In this document: positions 1 to 11,910 of the stretch, one piece after another | Position numbering within the stretch: the first letter of the stretch is position 1 | How the letters are laid out: every line of letters begins with the position of its first letter | NCBI GenBank assembly: GCA_008711295.1 | Contig: VUYV01000598.1 | Coordinates: 125,482 to 189,481, forward strand | Direction of reading: 5' to 3' | Source: Anarhynchus alexandrinus | Taxonomy: Eukaryota > Chordata > Aves > Charadriiformes > Charadriidae | DNA: 64,000 nucleotides | Notes under the pieces: generated by a model | What the model saw: only the letters and a program-made list of their open reading frames with translations | Told to the model about the DNA's origin: nothing | Databases searched by the model: none | Program-made: the position numbers and the translations under genes

Positions 1-2670
1 CTTAGTCAGGCTTTTTGGAGAATTTGGACCAAATTCAATGCGCCTCTGCAGCTGTGGATACCTTGGTACACTGTATTTTCAATGCTAATCATGTGTGGAC
101 ACCATATATAATGGCATACATGCTGTGTTAGCATGTACAGCTTATACTGTACTGTTTTGCTAGTGGAGACATTGTGCAAAACTACCATTTAGAAAAAAGG
201 TACCATAACTGTATCTTTATCTGTGGGAACCAAATATCAGTAGGTGATAATCCATGCTTTACTAGAGAAGCTTTGTTCAGTAACAGCGATAAACACAGAT
301 TGGAGACAGACTCCATGCTATTTTTACGAGACATATTATTATTTTGATACCTTCTTCACTTAACAGTCGCAGAGGAATGATAGGATGAGTGTTGATATAT
401 CCATAGTAATATTATGTCACATATTAAATCCCTGCCAACCAAACTGTGAAGACAGGCATTACTATTTCAGATGTACCCTGACTACTATAAAAGTTAGTAA
501 TTCTATCTTGGGGATTAATGTTCTTTTCCCAGAGATGTTAAACCTACTTATGCCTACTTTTTCCTTTAAAAAAAATACAATTTTTCCCAATAATACCATA
601 ACCAGTTCCTTTACTTGACTGTCTTGCATTTTTGCCAGATGAACTTCTTTGACATAAGTGTTCCTGTGAAGCTAATGGAAAACACCCCTTCTCCGTCTCT
701 TAAATATTTCCATCCCTAAACCATGCATACTTTTATCGCATATTTTTGGTAATATCTGGGAATTAGCCAGCCGGGTGTCTGTCAGCAGACCTCCAAAAGC
801 ATGCCCTTCAGTTATGAAAAGAGCTGGGGAACACGCTGTGTCAGCCACCCCATGTTAACAATCTCAATTATTTTATGCAGCATCTTTTTCTGCTCTGATA
901 ATAACAATCTATGTTTTGTTTGTGACTTTGACAAGATTTTGCTTGTTTGTGGTTTTCTTTTTAAGTCCCAGCGCTTCATAACCATCTCCAACTCTGCATT
1001 TTACTCCCCAGCACTTTCGTCAAAACCTCCAGGGAGTGTGCTGGAAGCACAACATTTTCCCACGAGCCTTCTTTTTTATTAGAAATTCATACTTTCAAAC
1101 TGAAAATCACCTCTTGGTTCACCAGAAGCAAGAAATGATTTATGGCCAGGTTCATTTAACAGCGCCTGCTCATCAGCAAAGATAAAACACTTTGTGCATG
1201 AGGCACTAAGGCTGAAGTTGCCCTCTCTGGCATTGCTGGTCGATGCGTAGGCTTTGCTAGAGCTGTGATGCACAAACTGCCACTATTTCCAAAGATGCTG
1301 GGGACCCGGGGACATGCTCTGCTGTAGAGCTTAGCTCCCTCCAAACTCTTATTTTCCTGTGAAAAACCTTTGGTTATGAAAGGAACCCGAAAGGGTTCCC
1401 AGGGCAGAGCTGCACAGCCCCAGCGCTGTGCAATGTTTATCCAAGAGCCCCTGCCAGAGTCCAGCTGATGCCTCAAGCACTGAGATATATTTAGCACATC
1501 ATCTCTGCAGAAATGGCTCCTATTTTGACTGGTTCAAGACGTTTGTTTTTTTACTTCCTTTATTCTCTGGGGTCTATTTAGTGAAAGGACCTGTTTTTCT
1601 TCCTGGGGTGGCCAGTCCCGGCTCTTCTGCTGCAGATGGCGAAGCAATGAGACTGCCCAGCTTCTCTCTCGGCCCCTTCTTCAGGGGTATATGTTCTGAC
1701 ACTGCGGTCCTTGAGTTCAAACACTTCAAATGCTTCCCCTTCTGTTTCGGCCCCACGTGTATCAAATGAATGTAAACTCCTAAAAAAGATCAACGGACCA
1801 ATACATTCCAAATACAGCAACTGTTTCTTCCTCCTCCCTCGTGTATTGTCGCTGCTTCAGCAGTGCTGAGCTCACATAACGCCTCAGCGAGGACAGAAAG
1901 CAACACGGTCTGTCCCGAATTTCACTTGTTTACACCCTGCTGTCTGTGGCTTCTCCTTCGATGTCACTGTCATGGGAATGACATTATCGTAGACCAACAT
2001 CCAGCTCAAAAGGAGGAAGAATTTGAATTGTTTTTACACTGATAACCCAGGCATCTTCTGCTGCAATATAATCCACCGGTCCCAGGCAGAACCCCTTAGC
2101 AGGGGTGACATCGCCATCCTTGGTCCCACAACATACGTACTCTGTGGGGATACACTTACACTTGTGGGTAAACACTTGCAAAACTTTATCAGCAAATTCA
2201 CTTTCTGCAGCTCTTCCCCAAGTGCTGGGCTTGGCTGGTGTCTCCCACAGTGTATTCAGCTTTTCTGGGTGGGCTACAACTTGGGGATCCTCAGGCCTTT
2301 CTGCTTTACATCCCTTTGCTCATGGTGTTTCGGGCTCTCTGCCTGCAGGGCAAGCACACCATCCATCCTCCGCAGGGTAACATCCCTTGCTCGGCATTCT
2401 CTCACTGCCTGCCCAGGAGCAAACGCAACGTCTTCCAGGGGGCTTGGTGTTTTGATGCAGCCCTTGGTGTCAACTGGGTGTCCTGTCCCAGTGCCTCCAG
2501 TTCACCAGCTCAGCTCTCCTGCTTTCAGGTGTTCATGAGCATCTCTCCCCACTCTCTGGCTAGGGATGAACTGCTCGTGGGTGTGCAGCACTCCACCAGT
2601 GTCCATGGCACAGCCTTACATAGTCCTGATGGAGCTTTTCACCAACAGATCCCAACAGCTGTCAGAGTCA

Positions 2671-2735
2671 CCACTACGGATGAGGAAATGGAGGAAAAGC
2701 AAAGGGACTTGGCTGGTCCAAATGCAAATCCTCCA
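2671..2735 (-). mobile_element. Possible MIR-like core trace
   Basis: The stretch CTACGGATGAGGAAATGGAG followed by GAAAAGCAAAGGGACTTGGC resembles the MIR core complement (ACAGATGAGGAAACTGAGGC ... GTGACTTGCCCAAG). Only about 50 bp align and the flanks do not help, so chance similarity is possible. Confidence 0.35.
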
Positions 2736-5373
2736 TTCACCCCACAGCGCTGCCTCCCCCACAGGTATATCTAGGAAAGGAATGAACCACAAGTTTCTGA
2801 TTCACTGCAAAATCTCCCAATTAACTGATATTGAGGGATTTGCCTTCAGCCCAGGGCTATGTTAACCTCCAGGTAAAGGGTGCTGCGATCCAAATTTCTG
2901 TTTGTTCAGCTCACACCACATTTTTTTCTGTTAGCCAAACAACTAAGTGAGGCCAACAGGCTCATTAGTGATGATGCTGTCTACGTTTTCTGCAGAAGTT
3001 GGTATAACCTGCCTCAGCCTGTTGTGTGTGGGAGGGACCTGCTGGTCCTGCTGTGAATAACCACCGCTGTTTTTGTGTAGCTGAGCAGAGGGCTGAAAAC
3101 CTAAAAATAATGAGAAATGTGCCTCCTACCCGAAAGAGAAGGAGCAATCTCTGGCATCATTTATACAGCTACCTTCGGAGGAGATCTTGACTGCAGCTGT
3201 GTTCAGTTTTTTTAGTAGCAGCACCAGAAAGACATTTACATAAGCAGAGCAACCAGACACAAGAGTAGCCATATCTGACAGACCGTTAAATGGAGTTTTT
3301 TATGGGAAAGTGTATGTATATGCAGTTCATTAGAGTTTGGGGGGCAATTTACCTCAGAAGTCCCATAAAGAAACAAAGCAGAGCTCTCTACCATGAACTT
3401 TATGTATGATTATATTATTGAACCATCTTGTTGCACAAAAATTCAATTTATGTTTTCCACATAATTTATTTTCCATTTAAATGGCTTTTTAATTACTCTC
3501 TAGGCGGTAAGCAAAATAAAATATAATTTATGGCACTTTTAGTAACAAATCCATTGTTCATTTTCCTATGGATCTGAACACACTAGCAAGGCAATTTTGA
3601 AGTTTTTATTCAGATAGCCCTGACATTTTCCAAAGAAAATGTGTGCCAGCTCCACAGCCTGCAAGTGAGAATGCATCTTTCTTTTAGCAGCGACTCACAT
3701 GCAAACACATGAAATGCCCTCCCAGATAAAAGGAAAGGTGCTTGCAAGGCTTTTGGAGAGACTGCACAGCACAGGAACACAGCAATTGGTAAATTCCGCT
3801 TTTTAGGTCATTGGGATTTTCACATGGCAATGATATGTTTTGGCTTCAAAGATGAACTACCACAGTACACCAGACATGAGTAAAAATCAGCATGAATAAA
3901 TAGCAGGCTATTTATTTGGAGGTCATACTTCCCTGCCATCATTTAGCACAACGAAGTTACGTGTAAGTTAAAGAAATTAAATGCATCTCATTCATATTTG
4001 TATGCCTAACTGCTCCACAGTCCCAGATACCATGCAATCATGTAATGAAAGACAGATGCTGCTATAAAGAACGTGCAGCTGAAACAAACTATACACAGAA
4101 ATGGAAGACGTAATAGAGTTGCTGAGTTATCAGATCTTATTAATTTAATGTTTGGGTCCAGAGCCATCCCAGCAAAATTTTATCTGAAGTGCTGCAATTA
4201 GGAGAATCACCAGAGACCCCCTGTAGAGTCGATGGAGAAGGATAGTCCTTGCAGAGGGGGATCTGGAGCTCAGCTTAGTGCGGAACAAGGGAGGGGTGAA
4301 TCCATCCCTGGTAGCCTGGAATGCCTGCTGAGCACAGCAGGGGAAGGAGCGAGCCCATGACCCCTGCCTGGCCGCCGTGCTGCATCATGCCCTCCTTTCT
4401 ACTCTCCCCGAGATGTCTGGATGAGGGAGAGCTCCAGCTGTGCGCTCAGCAAAGCTTGGTGTCACTCCTCTCCTGGGGGTCCTTTGTCCCAGGGAGGCAG
4501 TAACCTTTCTCCATTGTTTGGAGGGTGCTGCTCTGGGCATCCCATCTGGAGTGGGGCTCTGCAGCCTGCCCTTCTCCATCACGGCTGCAGGGGAGCATGG
4601 ACAAGGCAGGACACCCTCACCACCGTCCACCACTGGCTGTGTGTCAATGCCACCAAAGCTCCTGCTGAACACTGCTCCCCCCATGTTCCTGAGTGCAGCA
4701 AAGCCCAACACACATCAACTTTCCAAGTGATTTTACTGTTTTTCTCCATTCAGCGCTGAACAATTGCTGCATGCCCTTGATGCTATATTTGGTTGATATT
4801 CTGTATCTTTATATTTTCCATTTCTTTTTCTGTTTTTTGGTTGATGCTATGGAATGTTTTCTGAATCATAAATCCACTACTCAATGCTATTGCTTTGTCC
4901 CCCATGGAATGATTTTTATCCATTATTCTGTATTTAGTAACAAGAGAATTATGTACCCATCATAAGACCATAGCTAGCCCGTAAGGCTTCTGTCTTGAAT
5001 AATGTCCAGAGAGTTACCATTTTTTGGGTGGCCTTTTTGATTAAACCAAGAAGTAACAGCTTTGCAGACAAAAAGCACTTGACGCTTTCTGTAAACCAGG
5101 TAACATTCAGATATTCTGGTGAAAGGTGTGTTATTCATCAAATTTATGGTTTATGGGAAGACAGAAATTATTCCTGGAATTTAACAGATTTAGTGATTTC
5201 TTCAGGTAGCAAATATACATTAATAAAAAGTATGTTATCCTCAGTGCTTTTCAAAACAACATTTGGAGCAATAGTTAATAAAGGGGTTTAACTCCTGAAA
5301 ACAAAATTCAGCATTTCCTTTTAGACCAAATAAAATATTTGGTTTCTACCAAGCAAAACTTTTTAAAAAAATC

Positions 5374-5397
5374 TCACTTTAAAAAAAAAAAAAGTGA
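5374..5397. repeat. Hairpin TCACTTT-A10-AAAGTGA
   Basis: TCACTTT (5374-5380) and AAAGTGA (5391-5397) are exact complements separated by ten adenines. This is a short inverted repeat in an A-rich stretch with no clear function. Confidence 0.7.
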
Positions 5398-6177
5398 TGC
5401 GACTTGAAAACTTGAAAAAATGTGATGTGATTCAGCCATCAAACAAAAATGCACAGCTCTGGTCTTAGTTTGGGCATCAATAACTGATTTAGTGTCAAAA
5501 GTGATCTCTGGAAATCTTGGCTTCTAAGGCCTGATGTTATAGAAGTGCTGTTGGTAATATAATATCAGAAGAAGCATTTCAGTACAGACTACTCTACCTA
5601 GCACTGCAGAAATCCTTCACAGTAGACATACAACAGTTGGTAAAACTATAGAAAGCTGCCACTTATTCTAACCCAAGCCTCAGAAGAACTCTTTGCAGCA
5701 GATGTCTCAGACAGGCATGAGTTTATCTGCCTTGCCTTAATTTTTTCTGTCTTATTAACTCCCTTTCTTTAACAGATTGGGTATTAATAATTTGCTGTCT
5801 CCTTTAGATCTGAGGAGCTTGACTGCAATTGGAAATGGAACCAAACAAAAAAGTCATCAACAACAAAAACTGGAGGAGGGAAAAAATGTTAAAGCTGCTC
5901 CACAGACATGATAATGCCAGCTATAGAGATTTTACACCTTTGTTGGGGCAGCTGGTGGTCGCTGCAGTGGGAGACTGGGTACCGACTAAGGGGTGACCGG
6001 TGTATTGCACTCTGCAATTCCCTCCAGCCTGTGGAGCAGAGAGTTCTGGCCTGAGGACTTTCATGTTTGTCAGCCAAGCTTTCCCCCAAAGAACAAGCAG
6101 TGTTAGTGACATCTGTGACTCCCCAGTGACAAAAGGACAAGTCAAAGCCTGGTGTGCCCTGAGTTCCACAAGTTGTC

Positions 6178-6190
6178 TTTTTTTTTTTTT
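6178..6190 (+). repeat. T13 homopolymer
   Basis: Thirteen thymines follow AGTTGTC and precede CTCCCC. Other homopolymers of ten or more lie at 8889-8900 (T), 22244-22253 (A) and 5378-5393 (A). Confidence 0.9.
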
Positions 6191-6434
6191 CTCCCCTGCC
6201 TGCTTTGGGTAGGCTGCAAAAAATGGGGGGAAATTGGTTCTGGAAGAAGTCCTACAGACCAGCAGCCTGAGAGCCACCAGCAGACTGGGATCCAGCTGGT
6301 GAACTGAACCTCGCGGAAACTAAATCCACAGAGGATCCACAGGGAAATGAATTTCTGAAGCTGAACACAAGCTGATGTTGGGAGTATGTTGCACACTAGA
6401 GCTAATATGACACTGCTGTAGGATGCAGATAACC

Positions 6435-6483
6435 AAGGTTCAAATCCCTGCACCACATTTGATTCACACAGGGGGCTGAACCT
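6435..6483. repeat. Inverted repeat GGTTCAAATCCCTG / CAGGGGGCTGAACC
   Basis: AAGGTTCAAATCCCTG (6435-6450) and CAGGGGGCTGAACCT (6469-6483) form an imperfect inverted repeat with an 18-base spacer. The left arm contains GGTTCAAATCC, a good match to the polymerase III B box of tRNA-type promoters. The arrangement resembles an old amniote repeat in which such a box is mirrored. No tRNA cloverleaf or A box can be fitted upstream, so this is not called as a tRNA gene. Confidence 0.5.
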
Positions 6484-7729
6484 AAATCTGCTAGATCCCA
6501 AAGTTCTCTATCTGAAATGAGTGCATGCAGCTTTCTCAGTTTCTCCTTCTGGACATGTTCTCTTGTGAGTAAATAATTGGATATGAAGAAAGAGGAAACA
6601 AGTCTCCAGCCCTAGGAGTTGAAATCTTACTGCAATTAGGAGCAAGCTCTGGAGGTGTGCTGGGTCTCCAGCATCTTGACTATGCGCTGTTGACCATCTC
6701 ATGTAGGTAGGTCCAGTCCTTCTTGTTTGACAAAGAATTGGTGGGCCCGACAAACTACTTAAAGTCTTGTCAGAGTGGATGTAAGTTTCTGAGTGAGCAT
6801 AGTGGTATTTTCTGATGGAAAACATTTGCAATTAAAAAAAAAAAACCCAATACTGACAAACTCCAGGTATGCTACATGTGTGTATTTGATTATATGAAGA
6901 TTACACATGTTTGGGTTTTTTTTTTATTTTAAAAAGAACAGATCAAAAGTGTGTAGTGTATCTCATGAAGACTTCACTTCCAGTGAATTCAACTGGAATT
7001 TCCCAATGAATTTAATTGAAGGCAACACTGGACCTCCAGTTCTTCTTTTTACTTATTCTGCCACGTGTACATTGCTTATTTCTTACAATCAAAGCTAGTT
7101 ATTCCTACTGTAGAAAGAGAGTAATGGAGAGCTTCATTGAGACTGAGCTTTGTATTAGCAGCTCAAACAAAATCAACTTTATAAACATGTCAATCATTTG
7201 TTAAGATTCTGTTAGCTTGGTTGCTTTGGCTTTTTGCTCTCTTTGGGATAATCAAGGCAAAGGGGTCATTTTAAAAGCACCTCCATGAGTTAAGAGGTAA
7301 TTTTTAAAAAGGGTTTAGGCTCTCAGGGTTTCCCTCCTTTAAAAATGTAACACAAACAAAGAAAACCAGTCTCACACATTGCCTCAGTGTGAGCCACGCA
7401 ATCTCACCAGACAGTCTTCCAGTGCACCTAAATACTGCACTGATGGACTGGAAATACTGGGAGCAAATCCTCCTGGAGGTCCACCTCAACTGGTCACCCC
7501 ATCTTGCCTCCTGCCCAGGACCAGGGCCTCCTTGGGATTGGTTTTGGACCAAGCTCTCAGAATACATGAGGAACTGAGATTGGTCACAAGATCAGTTTTC
7601 ATTTCTGTTTTCGAGGTTGTTAGAGCTTTTACTACTTTTGAAATCTTTCCTGAGAGTGAATAAGGCCTAGCTATGGATAAAATAAAAGTACACACAGGGA
7701 AACAGTAAAATGAGCTTTTTCTGCAGAAT

Positions 7730-7980
7730 TAACTCAGTTTTAAGCAGCAGACACATTTGTTTTTCTTCTTGCGGTTAATTTGCTGTAAGTGCGCAGGAAC
7801 CTGGGATTTGACATGTACAGGAATGATCCTATCCTGACAGACCTGATATAATAAGCCACCACATTCCTGTGGTTTTGCGAAATATGTAAATCATTTTTAG
7901 AGTCTGTTTTAATTACAATCCTTCTTTCTGGTGAAACATCGATGAGTTATTATTCATAACGTAAACTGTCTTGGCAGTCC
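7730..7980. promoter_or_regulatory. Candidate conserved non-coding element
   Basis: CATTCC (7862-7867, TEAD type) directly abuts TGTGGTTT (7868-7875, RUNX type). ATATGTAAATCA (octamer-like), TTAATTA (7909-7915, homeodomain type) and ATCGAT (7938-7943) follow. The stretch is of high complexity and free of repeats. Enhancer function is inference. Confidence 0.32.
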
Positions 7981-9570
7981 AAACATCTACACATAAAATT
8001 CAACAGTCTTCACATATTTTAGAGAACACGGAGGCCAAGGCTGAGAAAGCATGGGAAAATATTGCCATCGGCACTTGTGGGTCCTGTTGCCACCCTCTTG
8101 TCAAGAGACTGCTGACTGAAAAGCCATTTCACTTTTTCCCCTCCAACCAGAGATGAAAAGCCTGGCAGCATGTTGGAAGGGTCTTGCAAACTGCACGCCA
8201 AGGAAGAGCCTGATACAGCAAGTAACATTAAGTGTGCTCACAGTTTTAAGTTCCCACTTGGCTGAATTAGGAACCAGTTTATTCTTTGGATGCACCAATG
8301 CATCCAAATCTTAGCTGCTCTGACATTCATCAGTTGTGCTCTACTTAAAGCCTAGTTGCTATTATCTGCGACCAAGAACTGGCAGGCATATGAAAGCAAC
8401 CTCAGCATTAGGGAAGGTTGATGTGACCCAGGCCGAAGCTGGCTGAGAAAAGGGTGGTGATACCCTGACCGGGGAAGCGGGCGTTCTCCCAGGCCATATC
8501 TGAACTTGTGCTCAGCGCTGGGCCGCGCAGTCCCGACTCCCCAAGCAGCCAGATGGGGGGTCCTGTTGAAGAGCACTGCTGTTCACAACTGCCCAGGCTT
8601 CCCCTGGGCACTGGCAGAAAAAGAGAGAAGGCCGTGCATCCCAGCAGGCAGTTGGAATGCAACGACAACCCTGGGAAGTGCAGCCAGGCACTGCGGTTTC
8701 CATGTAGCCCCGCAGTAAAGACATCAGCCATTATGCATTCCACCCGGTGCTCTGGTATCTCCACCTCATCCCGGCTTTGAGGAACATCTTACACCTTTCT
8801 ATTCCAATGGTTACTTTCAGTTGGTTTATGTTGACAACCCTTTATTAGCTCCTCAGCTTTTCCATACTTTTTCCATTCTTTCTGTCTCTTTTTTTTTTTT
8901 GCCTCCAGTTCCTATTAATTATGCTTTTAGACCTACTGCTTACCTCCTGTGAATGTACTTGAAATTGTGTTGCGTATTTGACAAAAAAGCTGCCTGACTG
9001 CCTCTATGGTGTGGGCTCTGTGGCTTGGCTTTACTGTGGCGAAAACTAAAGAAAGGGAAAGAAACCCTAAGACAAGAGAAGGAGCTTCGGTGTCCAAATC
9101 ATCCTTGCAACCAGGCAGGAAGTCCCCCTCAGCGGCACGCCGCAGGCTGTTACCCAGAGCTTGCACAAGTCGTTTAGAAATCAGAAAAGAGCATCATGTG
9201 CTTCCTGTGCAGATCTGAAACTGGAAAGGCACTTAGCCACCCCTTAGCTCCAGCACCGATCTGTGACAGGGGCTCAGCTAGCACAGCCTCCAAGAGGGGT
9301 CAGCTGCAAATTCCCCCCGCTCCCTTCTGCCGTTCTTCAGTACATAAACGCATTTGGGGCACCTGCTGGCCCTTCTGCCTGTACAGATTTTTACACTGTT
9401 TGAACAACTAGACATTTAGACGATCAAACTGTTCCTTCTGGAAACCTAGACCTGATTTGTTGCGTCTTAGCATCAGTTACAGACCTGGAGCTCTTCTTGT
9501 ACTAGGCCTTTTTTTTTCCTCCAGTACTTCCAAGACAAAATAAAAACCAGTGCAATTAACATAAAAAGAC

Positions 9571-9626
9571 TTCTCTTTCCTCCTTCATCTCATCCTCATC
9601 TCCTTCTCATCCTCCTCCATCATTTT
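9571..9626 (+). repeat. Pyrimidine-rich (TCATCC/TCC) tract
   Basis: TTCTCTTTCCTCCTTC runs into several TCATCC, TCATC and TCC units. It is a nearly pure pyrimidine strand over about 55 bp with few purines. Confidence 0.85.
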
Positions 9627-9867
9627 TCAACTTCAGTTCCAGTATCTGTCATGGTGGAAGCAAAGATGTCTTTGCGATATCTGAAGACTGATGAATGACT
9701 AGGTTTGGTTGGGAAGTACAAAATTAGTGACTCTACAGACCATACAACCAAGCAGCAGACAAGTGAGCCCATGCATACAGCTTACTGGCTATTTAGCTCC
9801 TAGGTTTGCTGTTCAGAAGCTGAAGGAGCTGAAGCTTAGACATAAAACTACTTTCCAAAAGCCACAA

Positions 9868-10040
9868 GCCTTTGAGACAGGAGGCCAAATTTTCAGGTGA
9901 TCTGCACTTTCAAGTGGAGCGACAGTAGCCCAATGTGAAAAAGCACCAAATCCTCAGTGCCCTCAGCTACATGACATTCATGGACACTTGCTTCTGGTGT
10001 GGTAATGGAAGATGAGCCTATTTGAAAATCTGCCCCCAGT
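9868..10040. mobile_element. Relic of a GATTTTCA-type inverted-repeat element
   Basis: The left part reads CCTTTGAGACAGGAGGCCAA, then ATTTTCAGGTGATCTGCAC. The right part at 10019-10037 reads TATTTGAAAATCTGCCCCC. The two ends are inverted with respect to each other (complement of the right end: GGGGGCAGATTTTCAAATA). This fits an amniote repeat of the form CTTGAGACACCTTAAAGGGG, then CCTGATTTTCAGAGGGTGCT, with a mirrored right end. The interior is too decayed to align by eye. Confidence 0.5.
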
Positions 10041-10439
10041 GATGGAACTTGGCACTGTAAGGAAAAAAGCTCTAACAGAGAAGGAGTTTCAAATACTAAT
10101 TTGGAAAACATTTGAAAGTCCCTTTTCAACAAAATATATCACTTTTTCATTAAAATGTTGTTTTCCAGGAGGAACACCAGCTTTTCATAACTTTCTTATT
10201 TTTGTCAGAAAAACCCAAAGCCCAAATTGTTTTTCAACAAGAACCCCAATTGCTTTTCAAGCAAAAATTTGGTAACACTAAATACATGTCTTTGCTAAAA
10301 GCAAACATAGCAACAGGTAAAAAATATTTTATGCTGTTCCAATCTGTTTCATTACTTTTCTTCCCCTGATAAATACCATTCCCACATCTTTAAAAAAAAA
10401 AGAACGAAAGCAAAACTGTAGACTCCCCAAACCATCTCT

Positions 10440-10720
10440 GCATGGCCACTGTAATCTCCGCTATCAAGACTCATTTTTAACCCTCAGCAAGCAGCCAAGC
10501 ATGACAATTAGAATGTAATGCATTAAGAAAGGCCCTTTTGAAAGCGCCAGTCCCCAGCCAGCGCTTCCCCAGCTTAGAGGGATTACGGCAATTATGATAC
10601 GGACTATTGGTTGGCAGCGGAGGGCAAGAGGCAAGAGGGAGTATTCATAATCCTCAGTCCTTTCTTTGGCCTGCGCAGAGTGGGAGGAAAGGTGGATTTT
10701 GTTTCTTTGGGATCCCATCG
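10440..10720. promoter_or_regulatory. Candidate conserved non-coding element
   Basis: A dense set of transcription-factor-like words lies in a complex, non-repetitive block: TAATC (10452), CAATTAG (10505-10511), GGATTA (10580-10585), CAATTA (10589-10594), ATTGGTTGGC (10606-10615, NF-Y/NFI type) and ATTCATAATCC near 10645. AAGCGC (10542-10547) and GCGCTT (10561-10566) are exact inverted repeats. This texture is typical of developmental enhancers, but conservation cannot be seen from one sequence. Confidence 0.33.
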
Positions 10721-11444
10721 GCCAACAGTGAGGAAGGAACTGGCAAGTCATGAATGTGTGGCCTGGGAGGTGCAGGTCCCTGGCACACCTAAAGAGGTTT
10801 CCCGCTGCTCCCTGGACCTGACTCCGAATTTCGAGACTGCAGGGTTGATCCCGGTTTGCCTAGCACCCCGGTGGAGATGAAAACAGACAAACCACTGGGA
10901 AGAAAAGCAGGTAAACAAAGGACCATTTGCAAATTGAAATGGCTCTCTTTCAAATGCATACCAAAGCTGGACAGGAGCCTCTCTGATAAATTTTCCCCTT
11001 TGAGAGCTGTGGTGCGTGGCTGCATAATCTCCCTAGCTGTTGCTCTGAAAGCAACTATAAATGTTGGGTTGTTGCAAGAAAACCCACACAGGTTTCCTGT
11101 TTCTTATGGTTCAAGATAAAGGTTGCACACAGCATGAGCTCAGTTCTTTATAGCAGTTGTTTTCTAGCACGGCTAGAGTGAAGGATCTACAATTAACTCA
11201 ATTTCAAGCTGCTTATAACTTCTCAGAACAGTTAGAGTCATTTGGCACAAACAGCCGTGCCACCAGAAACTGAAATGCACCCGTCTGTGGGAGGTTTTGA
11301 TACAAAGCATCGTCCCACCTCCTAAAAAAAAGGCAAAAAAAAAAAAGCACAAGATAAGGGTATCTGTTAGTGGGGCTCATAAACCAACACAGGTTGGTTT
11401 GCAGCATCAGTGAAATGATGAACGTGGCCACCCTTCAGATCGGA

Positions 11445-11445
11445 N
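11445..11445. other. Single ambiguous base (N)
   Basis: The only undetermined base in the window sits at the start of an adenine run followed by GGGGG, which suggests uncertain homopolymer length in the assembly and not a real gap. Confidence 0.97.
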
Positions 11446-11559
11446 AAAAAAAAGGGGGATCTGGGGGAAAAGAGAATAACATTGCAGCATCTCTGCACTG
11501 CTGTGGATTGCACCCCCTGCACTATCCTCCTCTAATGACTTCTCTTTAGCTTGTTCCCC

Positions 11560-11880
11560 CTGGAAACAAGAGGTGCCTCAGGGGTGTGAGGGAGAAGGAG
11601 GCGTGAGTCAGTGTGTGCCAGCACCGCTGTGGCCACCACGGTGGCCGCCCTGCCTGCTGTGTGCGTGGAGGCACCGGGGCAGCTGCCGAGCACCCTGCCG
11701 TGGGGAGCAGCTGTGGCAGCGTGGGAACGGTGTGGGCTGGGAGAGCTGAGACGTGGCCTGCACAGGCAGGGACCTGCACACACACGCTCACCTGGACGGG
11801 GACGGGCATCGCAGCTAGCTGTGGTGTTCACCGACGTCAGCTCGTACCCAGAGCTGAAGTCAAGGAAGTTGCACCGATGT
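11560..11880. promoter_or_regulatory. GC-rich stretch with scattered CpGs
   Basis: GC content rises clearly here, with many CpG sites and a CRE-like half site in CGACGTCAGC (11832-11841). Both strands have stop-poor frames because of composition, and neither encodes anything recognisable. It is a candidate regulatory or non-coding exon region at low confidence. Confidence 0.28.
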
Positions 11881-11910
11881 AAATCGACCTGGAGATAAGA
11901 ATCACCTCGT
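11866..11910. repeat. Possible GTTACACCAGTGTAAATC-type palindrome trace
   Basis: AAGTTGCACCGATGTAAATC, then GACCTGGAGATAAGAATCAC resembles one arm of the amniote palindrome with a GTTACAC-GGTGTAAATC block. It lies just beyond a GC-rich stretch. The similarity is short and may be coincidental. Confidence 0.33.

Larger units (their letters stand above)
1..6420. other. Single-copy-like non-coding DNA
   Basis: No gene, RNA gene or clear interspersed repeat is visible apart from the weak MIR-like trace at 2671 and the A-loop hairpin at 5374. The stretch 3260-3560 is notably AT-rich with many ATTTA and TTAAT words and could be conserved, but nothing firm supports this. The open frames at 2023-2774 come from a GC-richer stretch and have no recognisable domains. 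Confidence 0.6.

Noticed and set aside
2023..2774. Overlapping 171- and 178-codon plus-strand frames
   Set aside because: They overlap in different frames, have no recognisable domain and sit in a GC-richer stretch where long chance frames are expected.
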